From Gemmatimonadota bacterium (GTDB lineage Bacteria > Gemmatimonadota > Gemmatimonadetes > Gemmatimonadales > GWC2-71-9), in the NCBI GenBank assembly GCA_003220905.1, contig QHTS01000011.1, forward strand, positions 1-6,979: a stretch of 6,979 nucleotides of DNA. The letters run 5' to 3'. Under the pieces are notes generated by a model. It saw only the letters and a list, made by a program, of their open reading frames with translations, ran no database searches and was not told the origin of the DNA. Position 1 is the first letter of the stretch, and the number at the start of each line of letters is the position of its first letter. The translations under genes and the position numbers were made by a program. Of this stretch, positions 1 to 6,127 are shown piece after piece.

Positions 1-838
1 AGTCTCGGGTGATCGTGTTCGAGATGCTCACGGCGAGCCGCGGCGTCGTGCCGGCCCCAAGCAGGCGGTCGAACAGGGCGTAGTCCTCATGGGCGACGGC
101 GACCTGGGGAAGCGGCAGCATGCGGTTGGGGGAACCGCTCATGTTGAGGAGCCCGTGCTCCTTGCCCGCATCCACGAGGATGCCGAGCGCGCCGGCGCGG
201 TGCAGCAGGTGCGGCAGATCGTTCGCGAACTGCTGCATGCGCGCCCGCGTGGCGGAGTCGGCGTCGCGGAACGGCGTGAACACGGTACGGAAGAAGTCAC
301 GCTGCCGCTGCGAGTCGGCGGCGGTCATGGGCGGCCCGTCGGTGTTCCACACGAGCGACGGCGCGCGAGTCATTACCCATGTCTTCTTCACCCGAGCGCG
401 ATACACCGCGAAGCTGTCGGGCGTGGTGGCGTCGATCCGTACCACGGGCCCCGTGACGGTGGCGCCGCCGGTGCCCGGCGCCCAGGCCCAGCTCGCCGCC
501 ATCACGTCGTGCGCGCGCGGCGCCGTCATGCGCGCCCGCATCGGTCCGCGCGTCCAGGTGCCGCCGAACTGCCAGGGTTCGAGGTGCGCGTCCAGGCCGT
601 AGGCCTCGAACCGCTCGAGCGTCCAATCGTTCGCCCGGCGGGCGGCGGACGATCCGGTGAGCCGCGGGCCGATCACGTCGCTCAAGTATTGAAGATTCTG
701 CATCACCTCGGAGCGGTTGAGCGCCTCGTCGATCAGCGCGCCGGCTTCCGTCGTGTCGACGATGAGATCCTGCCCGGACACGAGGCCGACGGAACACACG
801 GTGAACGCGGCGGCCGCCGCCAGTACGTGAAGACGCAC
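1..838 (-). CDS. Secreted M28-family metallopeptidase, 5' part (runs off left edge)
   Basis: This is a partial gene of 279 visible codons, and its 3' end lies beyond base 1. The GTG start at 838-836 is chosen because GGAGG (850-846) sits 7 nt upstream and a hydrophobic signal peptide follows at once (about residues 1-22, small residues before Gln23). The mature part opens with a segment containing YLSDVIGPRLTGS (residues 51-63) and then WTLERFEAYGLDAHLEPW (72-89). That is the N-terminal pattern of secreted M28 zinc aminopeptidase-like proteins. Residues about 214-275 (GALGILVDAG, then LPQVAVAHEDY) look like the inserted PA domain of that family. The zinc ligands would lie in the missing C-terminal part, so activity cannot be judged. 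The likely role is exported peptide hydrolysis in the periplasm or outside the cell. It starts 13 nt after the stop of the upstream histidine kinase gene, so the two are probably cotranscribed. The family call is fairly firm; the substrate is unknown. Confidence 0.8.
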   Translation of the reverse strand, partial: MRLHVLAAAAAFTVCSVGLVSGQDLIVDTTEAGALIDEALNRSEVMQNLQYLSDVIGPRLTGSSAARRANDWTLERFEAYGLDAHLEPWQFGGTWTRGPMRARMTAPRAHDVMAASWAWAPGTGGATVTGPVVRIDATTPDSFAVYRARVKKTWVMTRAPSLVWNTDGPPMTAADSQRQRDFFRTVFTPFRDADSATRARMQQFANDLPHLLHRAGALGILVDAGKEHGLLNMSGSPNRMLPLPQVAVAHEDYALFDRLLGAGTTPRLAVSISNTITRD

Positions 839-851
839 GATGGATCCTCCG

Positions 852-2003
852 TTACGACGCCAGGGGGGGGGCCTCGGACCGTGAATCGACGGCGCGCTGC
901 GCAGGAATGGGGAGCGTGACGGTCACGGTGGTGCCGCTGCCCACCGTCGAATCAACCGCGACGCTGCCGGCGAACATGTTGCGGACCACGCTTTGCACCA
1001 CGACCAGCCCCATCCCGCTCCCTTCACCGAACGCCTTGGTCGTGAAACCGGGCTCGAAGATCCGCTCCAAGTCCTGGGGACGAATGCCCGCTCCCTCGTC
1101 CCGGACGCTCAGCCTGAGGGCATTTCCCACCTGCGTCAGGCCGACGCGGATCGGTGCCGGCCGCGAGCCGCTCGCGTCGGCGGCGTTGCGGATCAGGTTG
1201 ACCAGCAGATCGTAGAGCGCGTTGGGGTCGCCCTTCAAGTACACGACCTCGAGGGTGGAGTCGAATTCCAGGGGAATCTTCTTTTCTTTGAGGACGCGGC
1301 TCTCGAGCGTGCAGCAGGATCGGACCACGCGCACGGCGTCGAACCGCTCCGACCGCGCCAGCGCGCCGCGCGCGCGGTCCTTGACGGCCCGCAGGAAGCT
1401 CGCCGAGCGGTCGATATCCTCCACCACCTGGCCGAGCTCGTCGAGCAGCTCGAGCCGCCGGCCGGCGGCGACCTCCGTCCAGCGCCCGAGCGACTCCATC
1501 GCCAGGTGCAGGCCGGCGCGCGCGGCCGTCAGGGGATTGGACAGCTCGTGCGCGATGATACCCGGGAGCGTGGTGATGTCGTGCAGCGGGTCCGACCGGG
1601 CGGGCGGAAGGTGGCCGGGCGTCGGCTCGCGCCGGTCGAGCAGTCCGAGGCACAGCCCGGCGAGCTCGAGGGTGAGCCGTTCGCGGCTGCGGCGCTCCCG
1701 GCCCTCGGGAGGCGGCGCGGGCGGCCGCGTGCGCACCGGGGCGACCACCCAAAAGCCGTCGTCTGCGCCGCGGCACCCCACCCAGCGGCTGCCCTGCACG
1801 ATGGCGATGTTCCACCGCCGCAGCGTGGCGTCGACGTCCAGCTTGCTGGAGTGATGAGTAGGAGCGGGCTCGCTCGAGGCCTGGGGCTCGAGCTCGGCGC
1901 GAGCGGACACCTCCCAGACCGTCACGGGACGGCCGCCGAGGGCAACACTCGCCTGGCGGAGGATTTCGCGCCTGCCCTCGACGAATGTCTCCGGTTGCGT
2001 CAC
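852..2003 (-). CDS. Soluble sensor histidine kinase (HisKA/HATPase_c), orphan
   Basis: This kinase has 383 residues from a GTG at 2003-2001, preceded by GGGAG (2014-2010) at a 6-nt spacing. The frame stays open upstream to a GTG at 2114, but those starts lack a Shine-Dalgarno and lie in or before the likely promoter. Residues about 1-125 hold no transmembrane segment and look like a reduced GAF-type sensor domain (ending WVGCRGADDGFWVVAP); that assignment is weak. The HisKA H-box is IIAHELSNPL with phospho-accepting His152. The ATPase domain has an N-box NLIRNAADA (Asn270 and Asn273), G1 DEGAGI (302-307), F-box IFEPGFTTK (315-323) and G2 GSGMGL (328-333), so catalysis should be intact. It would autophosphorylate in the cytoplasm and pass phosphate to a regulator encoded elsewhere, since none is adjacent. 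A run of nine C residues lies near the 3' end. It precedes the M28 peptidase gene in a probable two-gene operon. Confidence 0.9.
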   Translation of the reverse strand: MTQPETFVEGRREILRQASVALGGRPVTVWEVSARAELEPQASSEPAPTHHSSKLDVDATLRRWNIAIVQGSRWVGCRGADDGFWVVAPVRTRPPAPPPEGRERRSRERLTLELAGLCLGLLDRREPTPGHLPPARSDPLHDITTLPGIIAHELSNPLTAARAGLHLAMESLGRWTEVAAGRRLELLDELGQVVEDIDRSASFLRAVKDRARGALARSERFDAVRVVRSCCTLESRVLKEKKIPLEFDSTLEVVYLKGDPNALYDLLVNLIRNAADASGSRPAPIRVGLTQVGNALRLSVRDEGAGIRPQDLERIFEPGFTTKAFGEGSGMGLVVVQSVVRNMFAGSVAVDSTVGSGTTVTVTLPIPAQRAVDSRSEAPPLAS

Positions 2004-2091
2004 CCGAGGCTCCCGCGCGCACCCCGACACGACCGGGCGGCCAGACGAGCCGCCGATCCCGCTGGGCATCCGTTGGCACAAGGGGGCGCGC

Positions 2092-2124
2092 ATTACATAT
2101 GCGACAAACCGCACAAACCGTCAA
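2092..2124 (-). promoter_or_regulatory. Candidate promoter for the histidine kinase-peptidase operon
   Basis: Read on the minus strand, TTGACG (2124-2119) is a good -35 box and is followed by an AT-rich stretch TATGTAAT (2099-2092) as the -10 region. The spacing is 19 nt to TATGTA and longer to TGTAAT, so it is not ideal. Transcription would begin near 2085, leaving a leader of about 80 nt before the GTG at 2003. This is a pattern match only. Confidence 0.45.
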
Positions 2125-2143
2125 GCTGAGGACGCACGCGGTT

Positions 2144-2172
2144 TTGCCCCGCGCGGCGACCGGCCTTATTGT
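2144..2172 (+). promoter_or_regulatory. Candidate sigma-70 promoter for the NagB/PIG-L-DUF1097-HK-RR operon
   Basis: TTGCCC (2144-2149) and TATTGT (2167-2172) each match 4 of 6 consensus bases and are separated by exactly 17 nt. The expected start of transcription is near 2179, giving a leader of about 34 nt. That leader contains a 6-bp stem, CGTCGG (2185-2190) with CCGACG (2194-2199), ending directly before the AAAGGAA ribosome-binding site. The stem leaves the ribosome-binding site free, so it looks like a 5' cap structure rather than a block. Confidence 0.55.
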
Positions 2173-2212
2173 TCCGGGAATAGACGTCGGTCCCCGACGA
2201 AAGGAACGCCAC

Positions 2213-4135
2213 GTGACGCCCCCGAAAGCTTCCCCTACGCCGCGCGTCGGGCGCGCGCCGCGAGGCCCCATCGAGGGCCGGCGCGATCGCGAGCACATCC
2301 GCACCGTGGTGGTGCCCGATCACGACGACCTCGCGTTGCGCCTCGCCGACCGCATCGTGGAGATCATCACCCGGGAAACGGCCGCCAAAGGGCGTTGTGT
2401 GCTCGGCCTCGCGACCGGGAGCACACCGCTCGGCATCTATCGGGAGTTGATCCGCCGCCACCAGGCGGGCGACGTGGACCTCTCGCGGGTGGTGACGTTC
2501 AACCTGGACGAGTATTACCCGATGCCGCCGGACAGCCCCCACAGCTACCGGCGCTACATGTGGGAGAACCTATTCGCGCACGTCAACATCCGGCCCGAGC
2601 AAGTGCACATCCCCGACGGCGGCGTGCCGCGCGAGACCCTCGCCGAGCACTGCGCCGCGTACGAGCGGGCCATCGCCGAGGCCGGCGGGATCGACTTCCA
2701 GATGCTGGGGATTGGGAAGAGCGGGCACATCGGTTTCAACGAGCCGGGCTCGTCGCCCGACGAGCGGACCCGCCTGGTGACGCTCGACACCGTGACCCGG
2801 AAGGATGCGTCCGCGGACTTCTTCGGCGAGGACAACGTGCCGCGGGAGGCGATCACGATGGGGGTCGCCACCATCCTCGAGGCGCGGGAGATCGCGTTGA
2901 TCGCCACCGGCGAGCACAAGGCCGACATTGTTGCGCGTGCCGTCGAGGGCGACGTGTCCCAGGACGTGGCCGCCACGTTCCTGCAGCGCCATGCGAACGC
3001 CACCGCCTACCTCGATCTCGCGGCCGCCGCCGAGCTGACGCGCATCAAGACGCCCTGGGTGCTCGGCCCGGTGGAGTGGACGCTGGAGCTCACCGAGCGG
3101 GCGGTCGTCTGGCTCGCCGAGCGGACCGGGAAGGCGATCCTCAAGCTGACGGCGCGCGACTACACCGAGCATCACCTGAGCCCATTGCTCTCCAAGCACG
3201 GCGCGGCCGGTCCCATCAACGGAGCCATCTTCAATCGCTTGCGGGACAAGATCAGGGGGCGCCGCAAGCTGCCCACGCGCAAGTCGGTGGTCGTTTTCTC
3301 CCCGCACCCCGACGACGATGTCATCTCCATGGGGGGACTCCTGCGCAAGCTGTGGGAGAACGAAAACGCGACCGTCGTGGCCTACATGACCAGCGGCAAT
3401 ATCGCCGTCTTCGACCACGACGTGCGGCGGCACCTCGACTTCGTCGAGCGCGCGGCCACGACGCTCGGCCTGGAGCGCGCGGCAGCCCAGCGCGTGCGCG
3501 AGGAAGTGGAAGCGAGCTTCGAGCGCAAAGCGCCTGGCGACGTCGATCTGCCGGCGGTGCAGGAGCTGAAGCGGGTGATCCGTGAGTCGGAGGCGGTCGC
3601 GGCGCTCGAGTCGGTGGGCCTGCCGCCCACCGCGGCGCGCTTTCTGAACCTCCCCTTCTACCGCACCGGCCAGGTCCGCAAGCATCCGATCGGTCCGGAG
3701 GACGTGGGCGTAGTGCGGGCCCTGCTCGTCGAGACGCGCCCCGATCTGGTATTCGTCGCGGGTGACCTGTCCGACCCGCACGGCACCCATCGGATGTGCC
3801 GGGCGGCGGTCGCGGGCGCGCTCGAGGAATACGATGCGGCGCCGCCCGAGGTCTGGCTGTACCGCGGCGCGTGGCAGGAGTGGTCGCTCACCGAAGCCGA
3901 CGTGCTGGTGCCCCTGTCCCAGGACGAGCTGCGTGCCAAGGTCCTCGCCATCTTCAAGCATCAGTCCCAGAAGGACACGGCGCCCTTCCCCGGCGGGCAC
4001 GACGACCGCGAGTTCTGGCAGCGCGTCGAGGCCCGGAACTTGGAGACCGCGGCGCGGGCAGATCGGCTGGGGCTGCCCGAGTACTTCGCGATGGAAGCCT
4101 ACCGCATTCTCACACCGAAGGAGGCAGAGCGATGA
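2213..4135 (+). CDS. NagB-like (glucosamine-6-phosphate deaminase-like) / PIG-L deacetylase-like fusion protein
   Basis: This 640-residue two-domain cytosolic protein starts at GTG 2213, with AAGGA (2201-2205) 7 nt upstream. Residues about 28-320 are a NagB/6-phosphogluconolactonase-type sugar isomerase domain. It has the phosphate loop LATGSTPLG (66-74), FNLDEY (96-101, Asp99 matching the catalytic base Asp72 of E. coli NagB) and GIGKSGHIGFNEPGS (166-180). His172 and Glu177 match NagB His143 and Glu148, but Ser170 stands where NagB has Asp141. Residues about 355-635 are a PIG-L/LmbE-type domain with PHPDDD (364-369) and DPHGTH (521-526), the usual zinc and catalytic His/Asp set. The same architecture occurs in Bacteroidetes proteins annotated as glucosamine-6-phosphate deaminase-like. 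A plausible but unproven role is N-deacetylation followed by deamination or isomerisation of an amino sugar phosphate. Its stop overlaps the start of the DUF1097 gene (ATGA). Confidence 0.9.
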   Translation: MTPPKASPTPRVGRAPRGPIEGRRDREHIRTVVVPDHDDLALRLADRIVEIITRETAAKGRCVLGLATGSTPLGIYRELIRRHQAGDVDLSRVVTFNLDEYYPMPPDSPHSYRRYMWENLFAHVNIRPEQVHIPDGGVPRETLAEHCAAYERAIAEAGGIDFQMLGIGKSGHIGFNEPGSSPDERTRLVTLDTVTRKDASADFFGEDNVPREAITMGVATILEAREIALIATGEHKADIVARAVEGDVSQDVAATFLQRHANATAYLDLAAAAELTRIKTPWVLGPVEWTLELTERAVVWLAERTGKAILKLTARDYTEHHLSPLLSKHGAAGPINGAIFNRLRDKIRGRRKLPTRKSVVVFSPHPDDDVISMGGLLRKLWENENATVVAYMTSGNIAVFDHDVRRHLDFVERAATTLGLERAAAQRVREEVEASFERKAPGDVDLPAVQELKRVIRESEAVAALESVGLPPTAARFLNLPFYRTGQVRKHPIGPEDVGVVRALLVETRPDLVFVAGDLSDPHGTHRMCRAAVAGALEEYDAAPPEVWLYRGAWQEWSLTEADVLVPLSQDELRAKVLAIFKHQSQKDTAPFPGGHDDREFWQRVEARNLETAARADRLGLPEYFAMEAYRILTPKEAER

Positions 4136-4602
4136 ACGCGATGACCGCCCGAGGGCTGAGTCTGGCCGCGGTGGTGGCCCTGTGGACCGCGATTTCGGAA
4201 ATGGCGAGGGTGAACCTGTCGCTCTGGCCGGTGCTCGTCGGCTTGGCCTGCGCGGTGGCGGCGGGCGGCGGCGTCCCCGGGTTGCAGAGGACGCTCGCCG
4301 GCACGATCTCGGGTGTCGTCTGGGCGCTCGTCGCCCATGCCGCGACCCGGGCGCTGGGCGGGCAGGACCTCGTGCAAGCGCTGGTGTTGGGCGCCGCGGT
4401 GTTCGCGATGGTGCTGCAGGCGCAGTTTCTCCCGCTCCTGTCCTACACGGCCGGCGCGTTGGCCGGCGCGGGCGTGGCCATGGGCCTCCGGGCCGCTACC
4501 CCCGAGGGCGGCGTGCGCGTGGCCGCCGCGCTCGCGCTCGGGGCGGCACTGGGATTCGTCGCCGAGCGGATCCAGCGCGCGCTGCCGCCAGGCCGCGGGT
4601 GA
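4132..4602 (+). CDS. DUF1097 family integral membrane protein (copy A)
   Basis: This 156-residue, highly hydrophobic protein has about five or six predicted membrane segments by eye (roughly 8-24, 30-47, 53-72, 79-97, 100-118, 127-145). The ATG at 4132 overlaps the preceding TGA (ATGA), and AAGGAGG (4118-4124) lies 7 nt upstream, an excellent ribosome-binding site. The conserved core includes GLQRTLAGTISGVVW (residues 50-64) and an FAMVLQ then LLSYTAGALAGAGV stretch. The downstream gene at 6128 shares this core and has exactly the same length. The family includes E. coli inner-membrane protein YcdZ and, as far as I know, has no assigned function. Its stop overlaps the GTG start of the next gene, a histidine kinase with no sensor domain. 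This suggests the two are made in fixed ratio and may work together at the inner membrane. Confidence 0.82.
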   Translation: MNAMTARGLSLAAVVALWTAISEMARVNLSLWPVLVGLACAVAAGGGVPGLQRTLAGTISGVVWALVAHAATRALGGQDLVQALVLGAAVFAMVLQAQFLPLLSYTAGALAGAGVAMGLRAATPEGGVRVAAALALGAALGFVAERIQRALPPGRG

Positions 4603-5285
4603 CCGAGGTTCGGGACGCCGAGGCTCGCGCCGCCTCGCGGCGCCTCCTCGCGACCAGCGAGCGCGAGCTGCAGCGCATCGTGCTCGACATGCACGACGGG
4701 CCGGTACAGGACATTTTCGCCGCTCTGTCGCAGCTCCAGGTGCTCGAGCGCGCGCTCGCGGCGGACTCGACCGCCGCGCAGCGTGCCCGCCAGGCGGTGC
4801 GGCTGCTCGAGCGCGCGCTCGGCGAGATCCGCAATTTCATCGGCGCCTTCCGCCCTCCCGGGTTCGAGCGGCGCCAACTCGGCCAGATCATCGAAGGCCT
4901 CGCGGTCCAGCATGAGACGCTGACGGAGCAGGCGGTGGAGCTCGAGCTGCCCGGGGAGCTCGGCGACTGCGCCTTGCCCACGAAGATCGCGATCTACCGG
5001 ATCCTGCAAGAGGCGCTCGCGAACGGCCACCGGCACTCGGGCGCCACCCGGCAGCGCGTCAGCGTCGAGCGGCGGGGCCTGTCGATCGCCCTGACCGTCT
5101 CGGACGACGGCCGCGGCTTCGAGCCGCAGCGCGTGCTCGCCCGCGAAGAGGACGTGGGCGTGGAGGGGGGGCACTTCGGACTGCGCGGCATTCAGGATCG
5201 CGTGGAGATGCTCGGCGGTACGTTCACACTCGAGAGCGCGCCCGGGCGGGGGACGTCGCTGACCGTCGCACTGCCGGCGGAATGA
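4599..5285 (+). CDS. NarL-type sensor histidine kinase (HisKA_3/HATPase_c), no sensor domain
   Basis: This 228-residue kinase has no transmembrane segment and no recognisable input domain. The GTG at 4599 forms a GTGA overlap with the DUF1097 stop. Only a weak AGG (4590-4592) precedes it, so translation probably depends on coupling. The frame is open far upstream, but only through the DUF1097 gene and the end of the fusion gene in another frame. Residues about 14-85 are the dimerisation/phosphotransfer region with IVLDMHDGPVQD, His32 being the phospho-acceptor (the HDxxxQ form of the NarX/DesK class). The ATPase domain follows: EALANGHRHSGA (138-149, Asn142), G1 DDGRGF (169-174), G2 GHFGLRGI (191-198) and a final GRGTS. 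Catalytic motifs look complete. Its partner is almost certainly the regulator gene 10 nt downstream. A 7-G run (5165-5171) lies just before the G2 box. Confidence 0.9.
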   Translation: MTEVRDAEARAASRRLLATSERELQRIVLDMHDGPVQDIFAALSQLQVLERALAADSTAAQRARQAVRLLERALGEIRNFIGAFRPPGFERRQLGQIIEGLAVQHETLTEQAVELELPGELGDCALPTKIAIYRILQEALANGHRHSGATRQRVSVERRGLSIALTVSDDGRGFEPQRVLAREEDVGVEGGHFGLRGIQDRVEMLGGTFTLESAPGRGTSLTVALPAE

Positions 5286-5295
5286 GGCGCGGACC

Positions 5296-5907
5296 ATGAT
5301 CCGCGTGCTGCTCGCCGACGACCACGCGATCGTGATCGAGGGCCTGCGCGCGCTGCTGGACGGCGAACCCGACATCAAAGTCGCGGCCTGGACCACCGAC
5401 GGCACGGAAGTCGTCAGGCTCGTCGAGCAGCACAAGCCGGACGTCGTCGTGCTGGACCTCGAGCTCACGAGCATCAAGGGGACGGAGGTCATCGCCGCGT
5501 TGCGCGACCGGACCACACCGCCGAAAGTCCTCGTGCTCACCGCCTACAACGACGGCGAGTCGCTCCGCTCGGCGCTCGACGCCGGCGCCGAAGGCCTCGC
5601 ATTGAAGACCGAGTCGCCCCAGCAGACGCTGACGGCGATCCGGCAGGTGCACGCGGGCCAGCTCGTGTTTCCGCAGGCCGCACGCCGCTGGATCGAGGGC
5701 CGGGCGGGGGGGGGCGCGCCGGGCGACTTGACGCCGCGCGAGCGTGAGGTCTGGGCACTGGTCGCCGGCGGGCTCACCAACCCGCAGATCGCCGAGCGGC
5801 TCGGCCTGTCCGACAACACGGTGAAGTTCCACGTGCAGCATCTCTTCTCGAAGCTCGGCGTGAAGAACCGCACCGAGGCGGCGCTCAAGTACGCCCACGG
5901 CCGCTAG
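5296..5907 (+). CDS. NarL/FixJ-family response regulator
   Basis: This 203-residue cytosolic transcription factor starts at ATG 5296, 10 nt after the kinase stop, with a modest GAGG (5284-5287) overlapping that stop. The receiver domain (residues 1-120) has the acidic pair Asp8/Asp9, phosphorylation site Asp54 in VVLDLEL, Thr82 in LTAYND and Lys104, all the residues expected for phosphotransfer. A short Gly-rich linker (about 134-143) follows, encoded across a run of nine G (5706-5714). Residues about 144-200 are a LuxR-type helix-turn-helix: LTPREREVWALVAGGL, then the recognition part LGLSDNTVKFHVQHLFSKLGV. It is the expected phosphate acceptor of the kinase upstream. Targets are not shown by the sequence. 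A 10-bp palindrome at its stop codon and the promoter right after it make the downstream DUF1097 gene a candidate target. Confidence 0.93.
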   Translation: MIRVLLADDHAIVIEGLRALLDGEPDIKVAAWTTDGTEVVRLVEQHKPDVVVLDLELTSIKGTEVIAALRDRTTPPKVLVLTAYNDGESLRSALDAGAEGLALKTESPQQTLTAIRQVHAGQLVFPQAARRWIEGRAGGGAPGDLTPREREVWALVAGGLTNPQIAERLGLSDNTVKFHVQHLFSKLGVKNRTEAALKYAHGR

Positions 5908-5910
5908 CGG
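5901..5910. promoter_or_regulatory. 10-bp perfect palindrome upstream of the second DUF1097 promoter
   Basis: CCGCTAGCGG is a perfect palindrome spanning the TAG stop of the response regulator gene. It ends 10 nt before the -35 box at 5921, so it is centred about 50 bp upstream of the predicted transcription start. That is a usual place for an activator site of a NarL-type regulator. It may also be chance in GC-rich DNA. Confidence 0.3.
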
Positions 5911-5920
5911 TCGCCGGGGC

Positions 5921-5949
5921 TTGACAGTTCCGGCAGGCATCCCTACCGT
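5921..5949 (+). promoter_or_regulatory. Sigma-70-like promoter for the second DUF1097 gene
   Basis: TTGACA (5921-5926) is a perfect -35 box. Exactly 17 nt later comes TACCGT (5944-5949), which keeps the three most conserved -10 positions (T, A and final T). Transcription would begin near 5956, giving a leader of about 170 nt before the ATG at 6128. TTCCGG (5928-5933) and CCGGAA (5968-5973) form an inverted repeat around the -10 and start point, of uncertain meaning. Confidence 0.6.
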
Positions 5950-5955
5950 GGGGCG

Positions 5956-6127
5956 GCTTCAGGCGCACCGGAATCTTCTCGCTTGACCCGTGCAGTGGTC
6001 GGGAAGAGGCTGGATGCCACACACGCTGGTCCGGGCAGGACGCTGGAACGGCTCTCACGCCACACTCCAGGAGTGGGCGCGGGAGCCGTTTTCGGTTTCG
6101 TCCTCACTATAGGGGAGGCGGCAACGT
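5956..6127 (+). promoter_or_regulatory. Structured 5' leader of the second DUF1097 gene
   Basis: No open reading frame with a convincing start is seen in these roughly 170 bases. An upstream stem can form from TCTT (5974-5977) with AAGA (6004-6007), and CTTGACC (5982-5988) with GGTCGGG (5997-6003, two wobble pairs). A small GTCC/GGAC hairpin follows near 6029-6041, then the large hairpin at 6047-6090 and the ribosome-binding site GGGGAGG (6112-6118). I could not match it to a known riboswitch class by eye. The order (structured RNA, terminator-like hairpin, ribosome-binding site) is that of an attenuated or ligand-controlled leader. Confidence 0.4.
6047..6090 (+). terminator. Long terminator-like hairpin in the leader (attenuator candidate)
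   Basis: AACGGCTC (6047-6054) pairs perfectly with GAGCCGTT (6083-6090). Inside, after a 3x3 internal loop, CGCC (6058-6061) pairs with GGCG (6076-6079). After one bulged A, CACTCC (6063-6068) faces GGAGTG (6070-6075) around a tiny loop. The 3' side runs into TTTTCGGTTT (6089-6098), a broken T tract. It lies downstream of the promoter at 5921 and about 20 nt before the ribosome-binding site. It could therefore stop read-through from the regulator operon and also attenuate the second DUF1097 transcript. Confidence 0.55.

Larger units (their letters stand above)
2004..2212. other. Divergent intergenic promoter region
   Basis: These 209 bases separate the two chosen GTG starts, for the leftward histidine kinase gene and the rightward NagB/PIG-L fusion gene. 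The middle is visibly more AT-rich than its surroundings and holds one candidate promoter on each strand, facing away from each other. Both flanking reading frames can be read into this region, but the resulting low-complexity Arg/Pro-rich extensions do not resemble either protein family. Confidence 0.7.

Noticed and set aside
993..2129. Long plus-strand open frame (378 codons) opposite the leftward kinase.
   Set aside because: The minus strand carries a full set of histidine kinase boxes; the plus-strand product is compositionally biased and motif-free.
1985..2212. Possible 76-residue N-terminal extension of the NagB/PIG-L fusion, starting at ATG 1985.
   Set aside because: It would overlap the start of the divergent kinase gene and cover the promoter at 2144-2172. 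It is Arg/Pro-rich and unlike the family, while GTG 2213 has a well-spaced AAGGA.
2570..4000. Long minus-strand open frame (476 codons) opposite the fusion gene.
   Set aside because: Its product is a low-complexity Arg/Gly/His-rich sequence without recognisable motifs. The opposite strand encodes clear NagB and PIG-L motifs throughout. It is an antisense shadow caused by high GC.
3762..4598. Upstream extension of the small kinase reading frame through the DUF1097 gene.
   Set aside because: The extension is low-complexity Arg/Gly/Pro sequence read out of frame through two real genes. The GTG at 4599 gives the usual coupled overlap.
4443..5540. Long minus-strand open frame (365 codons) across the DUF1097, kinase and regulator genes.
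   Set aside because: It crosses three genes with firm motifs on the other strand, and its own product matches no family I recognise.
5928..5973. TTCCGG and CCGGAA inverted repeat around the second DUF1097 promoter.
   Set aside because: Six-base arms 34 nt apart are easily found by chance in GC-rich DNA. It is mentioned under the promoter but not claimed as an operator.
6105..6114. The sequence around 6103-6114 (CTCACTATAGGG) matches the end of the phage T7 class III promoter.
   Set aside because: Only the last 12 bases match; the upstream half of the T7 promoter is absent. It lies inside a leader with no phage genes nearby, so it is taken as coincidence. It could matter only as an artefact in a host that makes T7 polymerase.
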